From positions 1 through 8,260 of the forward strand of contig JAZSOS010000046.1 of the NCBI GenBank assembly GCA_045537045.1: a stretch of 8,260 nt of DNA, read 5' to 3'. The position numbers were made by a program, and so were the translations under genes. The DNA is from SIG480 sp045537045 (GTDB taxonomy: Bacteria; Bacillota; Clostridia; Oscillospirales; JAAYXM01). This document shows positions 1-6,641 of this stretch, piece by piece (position 1 is the first letter of the stretch; each line of letters starts with the position of its first letter). The notes beneath the pieces are model-generated. The model saw only the letters and a list, made by a program, of their open reading frames with translations, did no database searches and was not told where the DNA came from.

Positions 1-24
1 GGAGAAATGGAGCTTTTTACGATT

Positions 25-138
25 ATGAAAGTTAGACCGTCGGTAAAGCCTATTTGTGAAAAGTGCAAAATCATTCGCCGCAAAGGCCGCGTAATGGTAA
101 TTTGCGATAATCCGAAGCATAAACAGAAGCAGGGTTAA
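25..138 (+). CDS. rpmJ: 50S ribosomal protein L36
   Basis: This gene encodes the smallest protein of the large ribosomal subunit, a basic zinc-ribbon protein that binds 23S rRNA. The 37 codons give MKVRPSVKPICEKC at the start and end in HKQKQG, which is the normal L36 length. The zinc ligands are visible as Cys11, Cys14, Cys27 and His32, so this is the zinc-binding (C+) form. An in-frame ATG at 7 would add MELFTI, but L36 proteins begin MKVR, so ATG 25 is chosen. The GGAG at 9-12 is a plausible, slightly distant ribosome binding site. The gene sits in the usual place directly before rpsM. The infA gene normally found upstream is not in the window. Confidence 0.95.
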   Translation: MKVRPSVKPICEKCKIIRRKGRVMVICDNPKHKQKQG

Positions 139-174
139 AAAACAAACCCACATACAAAATTGGAGGTATGTTAA

Positions 175-543
175 ATGGCACGTATAGCCGGAGTTGACCT
201 TCCGAGAGAAAAAAGAGTTGAGATCGGTCTCACCTACATTTTTGGTATCGGAAGAAAACGTTCAAATCAGATACTGGCTGCGACAGGTGTAAATCCTGAC
301 ACACGCGTCAAGGATCTTACTGAGGAAGACGAAGTAAAGCTTCGTGATTACATCGGCAAGACCTTCACTGTTGAGGGTGACCTTCGCCGCGAATTGGCAC
401 TTGACATTAAGCGTCTTATTGAAATCGGTTCCTATCGTGGACTGAGACACAGAAAGGGCCTTCCGGTTCGCGGACAGCGCTCTAAGACAAATGCAAGAAC
501 ACGCAAGGGTCCGAAGCGGACAATTGCAAACAAGAAGAAGTAA
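175..543 (+). CDS. rpsM: 30S ribosomal protein S13
   Basis: S13 lies in the head of the small ribosomal subunit, contacting 16S rRNA and the inter-subunit bridge near the P-site tRNA. The 122-residue product starts MARIAGVDLP, carries the helix-two-turn-helix segment (YIFGIGRKRSNQIL, about residues 21-34), and has the conserved basic block GSYRGLRHRKGLPVRGQRS (85-103). It ends in the lysine/arginine-rich tail that reaches into the decoding region. Length and motifs match the bacterial family throughout. GGAGGT at 162-167, seven bases before the ATG, fixes the start. It follows rpmJ by 36 bases and precedes rpsK by 15, so the genes are surely cotranscribed. Confidence 0.98.
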   Translation: MARIAGVDLPREKRVEIGLTYIFGIGRKRSNQILAATGVNPDTRVKDLTEEDEVKLRDYIGKTFTVEGDLRRELALDIKRLIEIGSYRGLRHRKGLPVRGQRSKTNARTRKGPKRTIANKKK

Positions 544-558
544 GGAGGGTATTGTTAA

Positions 559-963
559 ATGGCTAGTCCCAAAACAGCAAAGAAGGGCGCTTCACGTAAG
601 CGTCGCGAGCGTAAAAATATTGTAAATGGCGCGGCACATATCCGTTCCTCCTTCAATAACACAATGGTAACAATCACAGACATAAACGGTAATGCACTTT
701 CATGGGCATCCAGCGGCGGCATGGGCTTCCGCGGTTCCCGTAAGTCCACTCCGTTCGCAGCACAGGTTGCAGCAGAAACAGCTGCAAAGGCTGCTATGGA
801 GCACGGCCTTAAGACTGTTGAAGTTTATGTCAAGGGTCCGGGCGCAGGCCGCGAGGCTGCAATCCGTGCGCTTCAGGCAGCAGGTCTTGAAGTCAACATG
901 ATTAAAGATGTTACTCCGATTCCGCACAACGGTTGCCGCCCCCCGAAGAGAAGAAGAGTTTAA
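559..963 (+). CDS. rpsK: 30S ribosomal protein S11
   Basis: S11 forms part of the platform of the small subunit, near the Shine-Dalgarno/anti-Shine-Dalgarno helix. The 134-residue product has the family motifs HIRSSFNNTMVTITD (27-41), GGMGFRGSRKSTPFAAQ (53-69), KGPGAGREAAIRAL (92-105) and the C-terminal TPIPHNGCRPPKRRRV (119-134). The N-terminal 20 residues are a basic extension typical of Gram-positive S11. The ribosome binding site AAGGAGGG overlaps the end of rpsM (TAAGGAGGGT, 541-550), implying tight translational linkage. No irregularity is visible. Confidence 0.98.
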   Translation: MASPKTAKKGASRKRRERKNIVNGAAHIRSSFNNTMVTITDINGNALSWASSGGMGFRGSRKSTPFAAQVAAETAAKAAMEHGLKTVEVYVKGPGAGREAAIRALQAAGLEVNMIKDVTPIPHNGCRPPKRRRV

Positions 964-985
964 TTGAGATAGGAGGAAATACAAA

Positions 986-1585
986 ATGGCTAAGAACACA
1001 CAGCCTATCGCAAAGCGTTGTAAGACCCTCGGCATCTCTCCCGCAGCTATGGGTTATGCAAAGAAGGACACAAACCGTAACCCGGGCGGTCAGATGAGAA
1101 GAAAGAAGAGCGAATACGCACTTCAGCTTAACGAGAAGCAGAAGGTTAAGTTCGTATACGGTATCCTTGAGAAGCAGTTCCGCTCATACTTTGAGAAGGC
1201 ACTTGCTGCACAGGGCAAGACCGGTGAGAACCTCCTTGTTCTTGTTGAGCGCCGCCTCGATAACGTTGTTTACAGAGCAGGTTTTGCTATGACCCGCCGT
1301 GAGGCAAGACAGCTTGTTTCTCATGCACATTTCACTGTCAATGGCAAGAAGGTCAATATTCCTTCTTACCTCGTAAAGCCGGGTGACGTTATCGCAATCA
1401 GCGAAAAGAGTATGGCTCTTACAAAGTTCAAGGCAGTTCTTGAAGCAAACGCATTGCTTCCGGTTGTAAGCTGGATGGATGTCGATAAGACAAAGGGCCA
1501 GGCTACAATTATGGCTATGCCGGTAAGAGATGAAATCGACTTTGAGATTCAGGAGAACCTCATCGTTGAGTTGTACTCTAAGTAA
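986..1585 (+). CDS. rpsD: 30S ribosomal protein S4 (zinc-ligand-free form)
   Basis: S4 is a primary 16S rRNA-binding protein that starts small-subunit assembly and helps maintain decoding accuracy. In many bacteria it also represses its own operon. The 199-residue product has the N-terminal rRNA-binding region and a central S4 RNA-binding fold (RRLDNVVYRAGFAMTRREAR at 89-108, on through VNGKKVNIPSYLVKPGDVI, 118-136). The N-terminus has a single cysteine (Cys12) in place of the four-cysteine zinc site, so this is the C-minus form. AGGAGG at 971-976 precedes the ATG by nine bases. Its place between rpsK and rpoA is usual in Clostridia and unlike Bacillus, where rpsD stands alone. Confidence 0.97.
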   Translation: MAKNTQPIAKRCKTLGISPAAMGYAKKDTNRNPGGQMRRKKSEYALQLNEKQKVKFVYGILEKQFRSYFEKALAAQGKTGENLLVLVERRLDNVVYRAGFAMTRREARQLVSHAHFTVNGKKVNIPSYLVKPGDVIAISEKSMALTKFKAVLEANALLPVVSWMDVDKTKGQATIMAMPVRDEIDFEIQENLIVELYSK

Positions 1586-1599
1586 GATTTCGCATAACC

Positions 1600-1641
1600 C
1601 TCGAGGCTACGAGTGTATTATCGCGCGGCTACGATTGCCGC
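1600..1641 (+). promoter_or_regulatory. Two small hairpins with a shared 8-base repeat before rpoA
   Basis: The 76-base rpsD-rpoA gap is longer than most spacers in the operon. It holds CTCG-AGGCTA-CGAG (1600-1613) and a GC-rich hairpin GCGGC-TACGATT-GCCGC (1625-1641). Both contain the direct repeat GGCTACGA (1605-1612 and 1627-1634), 22 bases apart. There is no T-run, so neither is a terminator. The second hairpin ends just before the rpoA ribosome binding site (AAGGAGGG, 1646-1653). A role in translational control or mRNA processing is inference only. Confidence 0.35.
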
Positions 1642-1661
1642 ACTAAAGGAGGGTATAAACA

Positions 1662-2612
1662 ATGATGATAGAAATAGAAAAGCCACGCATTGATTGTATT
1701 GACATGGTTGAGGATGGTTCCTACGGTAAGTTTATCGTAGAGCCGCTGGAGCGCGGTTACGGCACAACGCTTGGTAACTCACTCCGCCGTGTTCTGCTTT
1801 CATCGCTTCCGGGTATCGCGGTTACTTCCATAAAAATCGCAGGGATTTCGCATGAATTTTCGACTATCCCCGGCGTTAAGGAAGACGTTACGGAAATCGT
1901 TCTGAATGTCAAGAAAATTGTGGCTAAGCTTCACACTGTGGAGCCGCAGACCGTTTCAATCGACGTTTCTGAAGAGGGCGAGGTTTGCGCCGGTGACATC
2001 AAGTCAACCGGTGAGGTTGAGATTCTCAATCCCGACCTGCACATCGCAACTCTCGGTCCGAACGCTACATTCTCCATGGAGCTTACATTTGCTCACGGAC
2101 GCGGATACGTCTCGGCAGAACGCAACAAGCAGGCTCAGTCTGCAATCGGCGTTTTACCGATCGACTCTATCTACACTCCGGTGCACAAGGTAAACTATCA
2201 TGTTGAAAACACGCGTGTCGGTAACATGACGGACTACGACAAGCTCACGATTGAGATATGGACCAACAAGACCATTTCTGCACGTGATGCCGTTTCCTAC
2301 AGTGCTAAGATATTAAACGACCATCTCTCGCTCTTTATTGACCTTTCTGAAGAAATCAGCAACGCTTCTATCGTTGTTGAGAAGCCGGAAAATCAGCATG
2401 ACAAGATGCTCGAGATGACGATTGAAGAGCTTGATCTCTCCGTCCGCTCCTTTAACTGCTTAAAGCGTGCGGGTATTAACACGGTTGAAGATCTTATCAG
2501 TAAGACTCAGGATGACATGATGAAGGTACGTAACCTCGGTCATAAGTCTCTTGAGGAAGTTATCAACAAACTTGATACTATGGGGCTCGCACTTGCAAGC
2601 GAGGAGAATTAA
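1662..2612 (+). CDS. rpoA: DNA-directed RNA polymerase subunit alpha
   Basis: The alpha subunit dimerises to scaffold assembly of beta and beta' and contacts promoter UP elements and activators. The 316-residue product has the N-terminal dimerisation/assembly domain (RGYGTTLGNSLRRVLLSSLP, 31-50; NKQAQSAIGVLPIDSIYTPV, 155-174). An acidic linker follows near 245-255. The C-terminal DNA-binding domain carries ELDLSVRSFNCLKRAGI (256-272) and the helix-hairpin-helix NLGHKSLEEV (291-300). The length is normal for Gram-positive alpha. Two ATGs stand in tandem (1662 and 1665). The first is eight bases from AAGGAGGG and is chosen, though the second would alter only one residue. Confidence 0.98.
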   Translation: MMIEIEKPRIDCIDMVEDGSYGKFIVEPLERGYGTTLGNSLRRVLLSSLPGIAVTSIKIAGISHEFSTIPGVKEDVTEIVLNVKKIVAKLHTVEPQTVSIDVSEEGEVCAGDIKSTGEVEILNPDLHIATLGPNATFSMELTFAHGRGYVSAERNKQAQSAIGVLPIDSIYTPVHKVNYHVENTRVGNMTDYDKLTIEIWTNKTISARDAVSYSAKILNDHLSLFIDLSEEISNASIVVEKPENQHDKMLEMTIEELDLSVRSFNCLKRAGINTVEDLISKTQDDMMKVRNLGHKSLEEVINKLDTMGLALASEEN

Positions 2613-2655
2613 ATCTCCCGCTTGCCCCTGAGCCATTATAAAAGGAGGTATTACA

Positions 2656-2997
2656 ATGCCCGGAACACGTAAGCTCGGTCGTACCACAGATGCCCGTATG
2701 GCAATGCTTCGCGCAATGGTTACGTATTTGCTTGAAAACGGAAAAATTGAAACCACGCTCATGCGTGCTAAAGAAGTTCGTCCGCTCACCGAGAAGATGA
2801 TCACTCTCGGAAAGACAAACACGCTTCACAATAAGCGTCAGGCACTTGCCTTCATCACGAAGGAAGATGTTGTTAAGAAGCTCTTCGACGAGATTTCGCC
2901 GAAGTATGCAGATCGCAACGGCGGTTACTGCCGTATCACAAAGCTCGGCCCGCGCCGCGGTGACTGTGCTGAGATGGCAATAATCGAGCTTATCTAA
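2656..2997 (+). CDS. rplQ: 50S ribosomal protein L17
   Basis: L17 binds 23S rRNA on the large subunit near the exit-tunnel side. The 113-residue product starts MPGTRKLGRTTDARMAMLRA, contains the conserved GKIETTLMRAKEVRPLTEKMITLGK (30-54), and ends RITKLGPRRGDCAEMAIIELI. It is of the compact type, lacking the C-terminal extension seen in E. coli L17. AAGGAGGT at 2642-2649 gives the start. It is the last gene of the ribosomal/rpoA operon and is followed directly by a terminator. Confidence 0.98.
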   Translation: MPGTRKLGRTTDARMAMLRAMVTYLLENGKIETTLMRAKEVRPLTEKMITLGKTNTLHNKRQALAFITKEDVVKKLFDEISPKYADRNGGYCRITKLGPRRGDCAEMAIIELI

Positions 2998-3009
2998 CAT
3001 TAGTAACGC

Positions 3010-3055
3010 AAAAGGATTACCTCAGAGATTCAAGCCTCTGAAGTAATCCTTTTTT
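3010..3055 (+). terminator. Rho-independent terminator of the ribosomal/rpoA operon
   Basis: AAAGGATTAC (3011-3020) pairs with GTAATCCTTT (3043-3052). After one C/A mismatch, TCAGAG (3022-3027) pairs with CTCTGA (3036-3041) around an eight-base loop. A run of six T follows (3050-3055). The A-rich left flank could give weak termination on the opposite strand too. It cleanly separates the housekeeping operon from the lar genes. Confidence 0.93.
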
Positions 3056-3124
3056 CGTGCTGTGAGTATCTTTTCCGTTTTGATGTTTTCCTGTGCAAAA
3101 TAGATGAACCGCCATATGCTCGGC

Positions 3125-3153
3125 TTGACAAAGACAGCGCCGAAAGATATAAT
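3125..3153 (+). promoter_or_regulatory. Consensus sigma-A promoter of the lar operon
   Basis: A perfect -35 TTGACA (3125-3130) and a perfect -10 TATAAT (3148-3153) are separated by 17 bases. A second TATAAT (3155-3160) partly overlaps the expected melting region. Transcription should start near 3160, giving a short leader of about 30 bases before the larE start. No obvious operator palindrome is visible. The promoter lies inside a longer theoretical reading frame for larE and so argues against a start at 3104. Confidence 0.88.
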
Positions 3154-3190
3154 ATATAATCAGGAAAGTATAACGAAAAGAGGTGTGGAA

Positions 3191-3937
3191 ATGACGCTTG
3201 CGGAGTTTTTTTCAGAACATAAAAACGTCGGAATATCACTTTCCGGTGGCGTCGATTCCATATATCTCATGTATGCAGCAGCTGACTGCGGCGCAAATGT
3301 GCGGGCGTATTTTGCCAAGACGGAGTTCCAACCGGAAAGTGAGCTTAGTGATGCAAAGACGGCGGCGGAAGAGCTTCATGTACCGCTTCGTGTTATTAAT
3401 TTTTCTGTTTTTGATGATAAGAATATAGTAAAAAACAGCGAGGACAGATGTTATTTCTGCAAGCGCGGTATGATGGAGAGAATAACTGCAGTGGCGCATG
3501 AGGACGGCTGTGAAGTTATATGTGACGGGACTAATGCGTCAGACGATGTTTCGGAAAGACCGGGATTTCGTGCGCTGGGGGAGCTTTCAGTCATATCGCC
3601 CCTGCGCATATGCGGATTAACAAAGGAAGAAATAAGAGAAAATGCCCGTATTGCCGGTATTTCAGTATGGGACAAGCCTTCATATTCGTGTCTTGCAACG
3701 AGAATAAAGCTGGGAGAAGAGATTTGCGAAGAAAAGATATTGCGCGTAAATGAAGCGGAAAAGGTGCTGTTTTCTTTCGGGTTTTCCAATTTCAGAGTAC
3801 GGCTTAGTGAGAAAGAAGCAACGCTTGAGCTTTCAAAAAAGGATACATTTCGGTTTTGGGAAAATCAAAAAAAGATAGGAAAAATGATGCGAGAATACTT
3901 TGACTTTGTCATTGTTGAGCCGGAGGCACGCGAATGA
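3191..3937 (+). CDS. larE: ATP-dependent sulfur transferase for nickel-pincer cofactor
   Basis: LarE adenylates the carboxylates of carboxylated nicotinate mononucleotide and donates sulfur to make the dithiodicarboxylate precursor of the nickel-pincer nucleotide. The 248-residue product shows the PP-loop SGGVDS (18-23), RCYFCK (86-91), DGTNASDD (112-119) and KPSYSCLATRI (162-172). The last holds Cys167, equivalent by motif to the sacrificial sulfur-donating cysteine of Lactobacillus LarE. With Cys87 and Cys90 it forms the three-cysteine set seen in LarE forms that bind a [4Fe-4S] cluster. ATG 3191 is chosen because GAGGTG (3180-3185) sits five bases upstream and the promoter lies at 3125-3153. 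The upstream ATG at 3104 would precede the promoter. The stop overlaps larB by ATGA. Confidence 0.92.
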   Translation: MTLAEFFSEHKNVGISLSGGVDSIYLMYAAADCGANVRAYFAKTEFQPESELSDAKTAAEELHVPLRVINFSVFDDKNIVKNSEDRCYFCKRGMMERITAVAHEDGCEVICDGTNASDDVSERPGFRALGELSVISPLRICGLTKEEIRENARIAGISVWDKPSYSCLATRIKLGEEICEEKILRVNEAEKVLFSFGFSNFRVRLSEKEATLELSKKDTFRFWENQKKIGKMMREYFDFVIVEPEARE

Positions 3938-4680
3938 GCAGTTTTCATATTGACATATTAAATAAAGTGAAAAACGGGGAAATAACCGCCCAGGAAGCGG
4001 AAATTATGCTTAAAACCGAGCCTTTTCGTGATATTGACTTTGCAAAGGTTGATACTCACCGCCGACTGCGCAATGGAGCGTGTGAGGTTATATATGGTGA
4101 GGGGAAAAGTGCAGAACAGATAAACGGGATCTTAAAAGAGCTGTCATCCGCCGGAGAGAAGAATGTGCTGATAACACGTCTCTCAGGAGAAAAGGCAGAA
4201 AAAATACCGGGAATAAGATATTTTAGGGAAGCGAAAATAGGCGTTTGTGGGGAAAACGCAAACGCATCCGGATACGGCAAAATCTTAGTAATAACAGCAG
4301 GAACGAGTGATATCCCCGTTGCAGAGGAAGCCGCACTGACGGCAGAATTTCTCGGCAATGATGTAAAGCGCATATATGATGCAGGGGTTGCAGGACTTCA
4401 CAGACTGCTGCATCATCTTGATGAAATAATGAGCGCAAGTGTAATTATTGCCATTGCAGGAATGGAAGGCGCGCTTGCGAGCGTTGTCGGCGGTCTTTGC
4501 GATTGTCCTGTAATTGCGGTACCCACAAGTGTCGGCTACGGTGCGGCGTTTGAGGGAATGGCGGCGCTTCTTGCGATGTTAAATTCCTGCGCGAGCGGTG
4601 TGTCGGTTGTAAATATTGATAATGGCTTCGGTGCCGGATATCTTGCAAGTATGATAAATCATGTGGGTGATAACAGATGA
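3934..4680 (+). CDS. larB: Nickel-pincer cofactor biosynthesis carboxylase LarB
   Basis: LarB carries out the first step of the pathway: it carboxylates the pyridinium ring of nicotinic acid adenine dinucleotide at C5 and hydrolyses the phosphoanhydride to release AMP, giving the dicarboxylated mononucleotide. The 248-residue length is normal. The C-terminal half resembles PurE (AIR carboxylase), with ITAGTSDIPVAEEA (120-133), YDAGVAGLHRLLHHL (148-162), AGMEGALASVVGGL (175-188), VPTSVGYGA (196-204) and NIDNGFGAG (227-235). The start overlaps the larE stop (ATGA), with GGAGG at 3922-3926 seven bases before it. The end overlaps larC in the same way, indicating translational coupling. Confidence 0.94.
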   Translation: MSSFHIDILNKVKNGEITAQEAEIMLKTEPFRDIDFAKVDTHRRLRNGACEVIYGEGKSAEQINGILKELSSAGEKNVLITRLSGEKAEKIPGIRYFREAKIGVCGENANASGYGKILVITAGTSDIPVAEEAALTAEFLGNDVKRIYDAGVAGLHRLLHHLDEIMSASVIIAIAGMEGALASVVGGLCDCPVIAVPTSVGYGAAFEGMAALLAMLNSCASGVSVVNIDNGFGAGYLASMINHVGDNR

Positions 4681-5834
4681 GGACTCTTTATCTCGAACTT
4701 AATATGGGCGCGGCAGGAGATATGCTTGCGGCGGCACTTGCCGGTTTGCTTGATGATCAGGAATGCTTTATTAATGAGCTTTGCGGGATGAACATACCGG
4801 GGGCAGAGATAGCCCTTGAAGAAAAAAAGAGCCTTGGTATCAGCGGGAAAGCCTTTTCCGTGAAGATAAACGGTCACTCTGAGGAAGACGGGCATCACCA
4901 CAGTCACTCAATGCAGGATATCTGTCATATTGTTGAGAAGCTCAATACAAGCGAGGATATAAAGAGGGATATTCTTGCGGTGTATAACATAATTGCCGAA
5001 GCGGAGCACAAGGTGCACGGCGTGGATGTGCGCGAGGTGCATTTTCACGAGGTTGGTATGCTCGATGCGGTGGTGGATATTGCGGCAGTGTGCCTTGCGA
5101 TGAAGAGACTCAAACCGGAAAAAGTGTTCGCAACCCCGGTACATGTCGGTTCGGGCATGATGAAATGTGTGCACGGAACGCTTCCCGTTCCGGCACCTGC
5201 CACAGCGGAAATCCTGTGCGGAATACCAATGTACGGCGGTGAAATACGCGGCGAGCTGTGCACGCCCACGGGTGCGGCACTTTTAAAATACTTTGTATCC
5301 TCATTCGGTAGGATGCCTGTGATTACGGCAGAAAAAATTGCATACGGAATGGGTAAACGCAAGTTTGAAGCGGTAAACTGCGTCAGGGCAATGCTCGGCG
5401 AGGAAAACTCCGGTGATGAGGTCTCCGAGCTTTCGGCGAACATAGATGATATGACGGGGGAGGATATCGCGTATGCAGCGGAAACACTTCTCTCCTCCGG
5501 CGCGCTGGACGTGTGGACAGAGAGCATCGGTATGAAGAAATCACGCCCGGGAGCAAAACTGTGTGTGCTGTGCGAAAAGGCGTGCGCAGAGGAATTTGCA
5601 AAGCTTTTGCTGATGCATACGACAACCCTTGGCGTGAGGGAGAATACGTGCAGAAGATATGTCCTTTCAAGGCAGAATGTCACGGAAAAAACGCCGATAG
5701 GCACGGTGAGCAAAAAAGTCTCGGAAGGATATGGAATAAAACGCGAAAAGTATGAGCACGAGGACCTCGCGCGTCTTGCACAGGAAAAGGGCAAAAGCAT
5801 TTTGGAAATAAAAGAAATTCTCTCGGGACGGTGA
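4677..5834 (+). CDS. larC: Nickel insertion protein LarC (single-frame LarC1-LarC2)
   Basis: LarC is a CTP-dependent cyclometallase that inserts nickel into the thiolated pyridinium precursor, completing the NPN cofactor. The 385-residue product has LELNMGAAGDML (6-17), a His-rich probable nickel-binding stretch (GHSEEDGHHHSHS, 66-78), EVHFHEVGMLDAVVDI (120-135), HGTLPVPAPATAEIL (166-180) and TPTGAAL (196-202). The LarC2 half opens with NIDDMTGE (255-262) and continues through PIGTVSKK (340-347) and YEHEDLARLA (359-368). The two halves are in one uninterrupted frame, unlike Lactobacillus plantarum, where larC1 and larC2 are joined by programmed frameshifting. The ATG overlaps the larB stop. 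Only a weak GGGTGA (4665-4670) precedes it, so translation probably depends on coupling. Confidence 0.94.
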   Translation: MRTLYLELNMGAAGDMLAAALAGLLDDQECFINELCGMNIPGAEIALEEKKSLGISGKAFSVKINGHSEEDGHHHSHSMQDICHIVEKLNTSEDIKRDILAVYNIIAEAEHKVHGVDVREVHFHEVGMLDAVVDIAAVCLAMKRLKPEKVFATPVHVGSGMMKCVHGTLPVPAPATAEILCGIPMYGGEIRGELCTPTGAALLKYFVSSFGRMPVITAEKIAYGMGKRKFEAVNCVRAMLGEENSGDEVSELSANIDDMTGEDIAYAAETLLSSGALDVWTESIGMKKSRPGAKLCVLCEKACAEEFAKLLLMHTTTLGVRENTCRRYVLSRQNVTEKTPIGTVSKKVSEGYGIKREKYEHEDLARLAQEKGKSILEIKEILSGR

Positions 5835-5840
5835 AAGAAT

Positions 5841-6539
5841 ATGTTCAATATAAAAATTGCGGACATCGTGATTGGTATAGAAAACAAATACGAATATATC
5901 CGTGAGATGTGCAGCGATTATATAATCGAAGAAGCTGCAGAGTTTTTCGTAAATGTGACTGACGAAGAGATTATGCGTGAGGATGAGGTTGACAAAACGG
6001 GTTTCCCGCCATTTTATCTTGAAACACTTGCGGTTTACAGAAAAATTGCCGATAAGATGCCGGAATACAACGGATTTCTCATGCACGGCGTTCTTATGGC
6101 GGCAGAAAACCGCGGTATATTGCTTACAGCGGAGAGCGGGACGGGAAAGTCAACCCATGCAGCACTCTGGATGCGCCTTCTGGGAGAAAAGTGCGAGATT
6201 ATAAACGGAGACAAGCCTCTTATCCGCATAATTGACGGTTGCGCCTATGCTTACGGTACGCCGTGGTGCGGAAAAGAGGGAATCCACAAAAATAAGCGCG
6301 TTGTCCTTACTGATATATGCTTTTTAGAACGAGGAAAGGAAAACCGTGTTTCCGGTGTTGATAGGGGCGAGATAATGCAAAATCTCTTGCCGAGCATACA
6401 CATACCGCACGGTGACGGTGTGATAACAGTGCTTGATGCGATTGATGCAATGGCAAGGCTTGTTAATTTCAGAAGAATACAATGCAATATGGACATCTCG
6501 GCGGCAGAAACCGCATACAATGAAATCGTGAACCTATAA
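5841..6539 (+). CDS. HprK/PEPCK-like P-loop protein, function unknown
   Basis: The 232-residue protein has a P-loop at ILLTAESGTGKSTHAALW (93-110). It is closest in form to the ESGTGKST-type loops of HPr kinase and ATP-dependent PEP carboxykinase, with alanine (Ala97) where the first glycycl position usually stands. Downstream are INGDKPLIR (121-129), a likely metal-binding acidic site, and YGTPWCGKEGIHKN (138-151). The N-terminal 75 residues are acidic and lack a recognisable motif. No signal peptide or membrane segment is seen. Many Clostridia encode such short HPr-kinase-C-terminal-like proteins of unknown target. It starts six bases after larC, with GGTGA (5830-5834) overlapping the larC stop, so it is the fourth gene of the lar operon. 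Phosphorylation of a protein or small molecule is inferred from the fold only. Confidence 0.72.
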   Translation: MFNIKIADIVIGIENKYEYIREMCSDYIIEEAAEFFVNVTDEEIMREDEVDKTGFPPFYLETLAVYRKIADKMPEYNGFLMHGVLMAAENRGILLTAESGTGKSTHAALWMRLLGEKCEIINGDKPLIRIIDGCAYAYGTPWCGKEGIHKNKRVVLTDICFLERGKENRVSGVDRGEIMQNLLPSIHIPHGDGVITVLDAIDAMARLVNFRRIQCNMDISAAETAYNEIVNL

Positions 6540-6641
6540 CTCGATTTTCTGTGGAACGGACTTTTCGTTGAAATCTCAAAGAGAAATTGAATCGTAAAGG
6601 TATTTTTATATGCATAATTGGTTGTGTTGCAAAATTCCACA

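Noticed and set aside
7..24. In-frame extension MELFTI of L36
   Set aside because: L36 proteins start MKVR; the extension is likely leader sequence.
1..24. 3' end of infA
   Set aside because: No frame gives a recognisable IF-1 C-terminus, so infA, if present, ends before the window.
2578..3000. 140-residue minus-strand frame opposite rplQ
   Set aside because: Shadow of the certain L17 gene, with no motif of its own.
3104..3190. Longer larE starting at ATG 3104
   Set aside because: A perfect promoter lies inside this stretch, so the mRNA would start after this ATG. The extra 29 residues are not LarE-like, and ATG 3191 has a good ribosome binding site.
5045..5887. 280-residue minus-strand reading frame
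   Set aside because: It is antisense to larC, is rich in Ser/Pro/Thr with no domain, and has no ribosome binding site or context; a shadow of a GC-biased coding strand.
6541..6619. Terminator after the HprK-like gene
   Set aside because: Only weak pairings (for example CGATT 6542-6546 with AATCG 6590-6594) and no T-run after a stable stem. The true terminator may lie beyond the inserted element.
6550..6641. Inverted repeat TGTGGAA (6550-6556) / TTCCACA (6635-6641)
   Set aside because: Only seven bases over 78 bases of separation, and one arm lies outside the likely IS end; probably chance.
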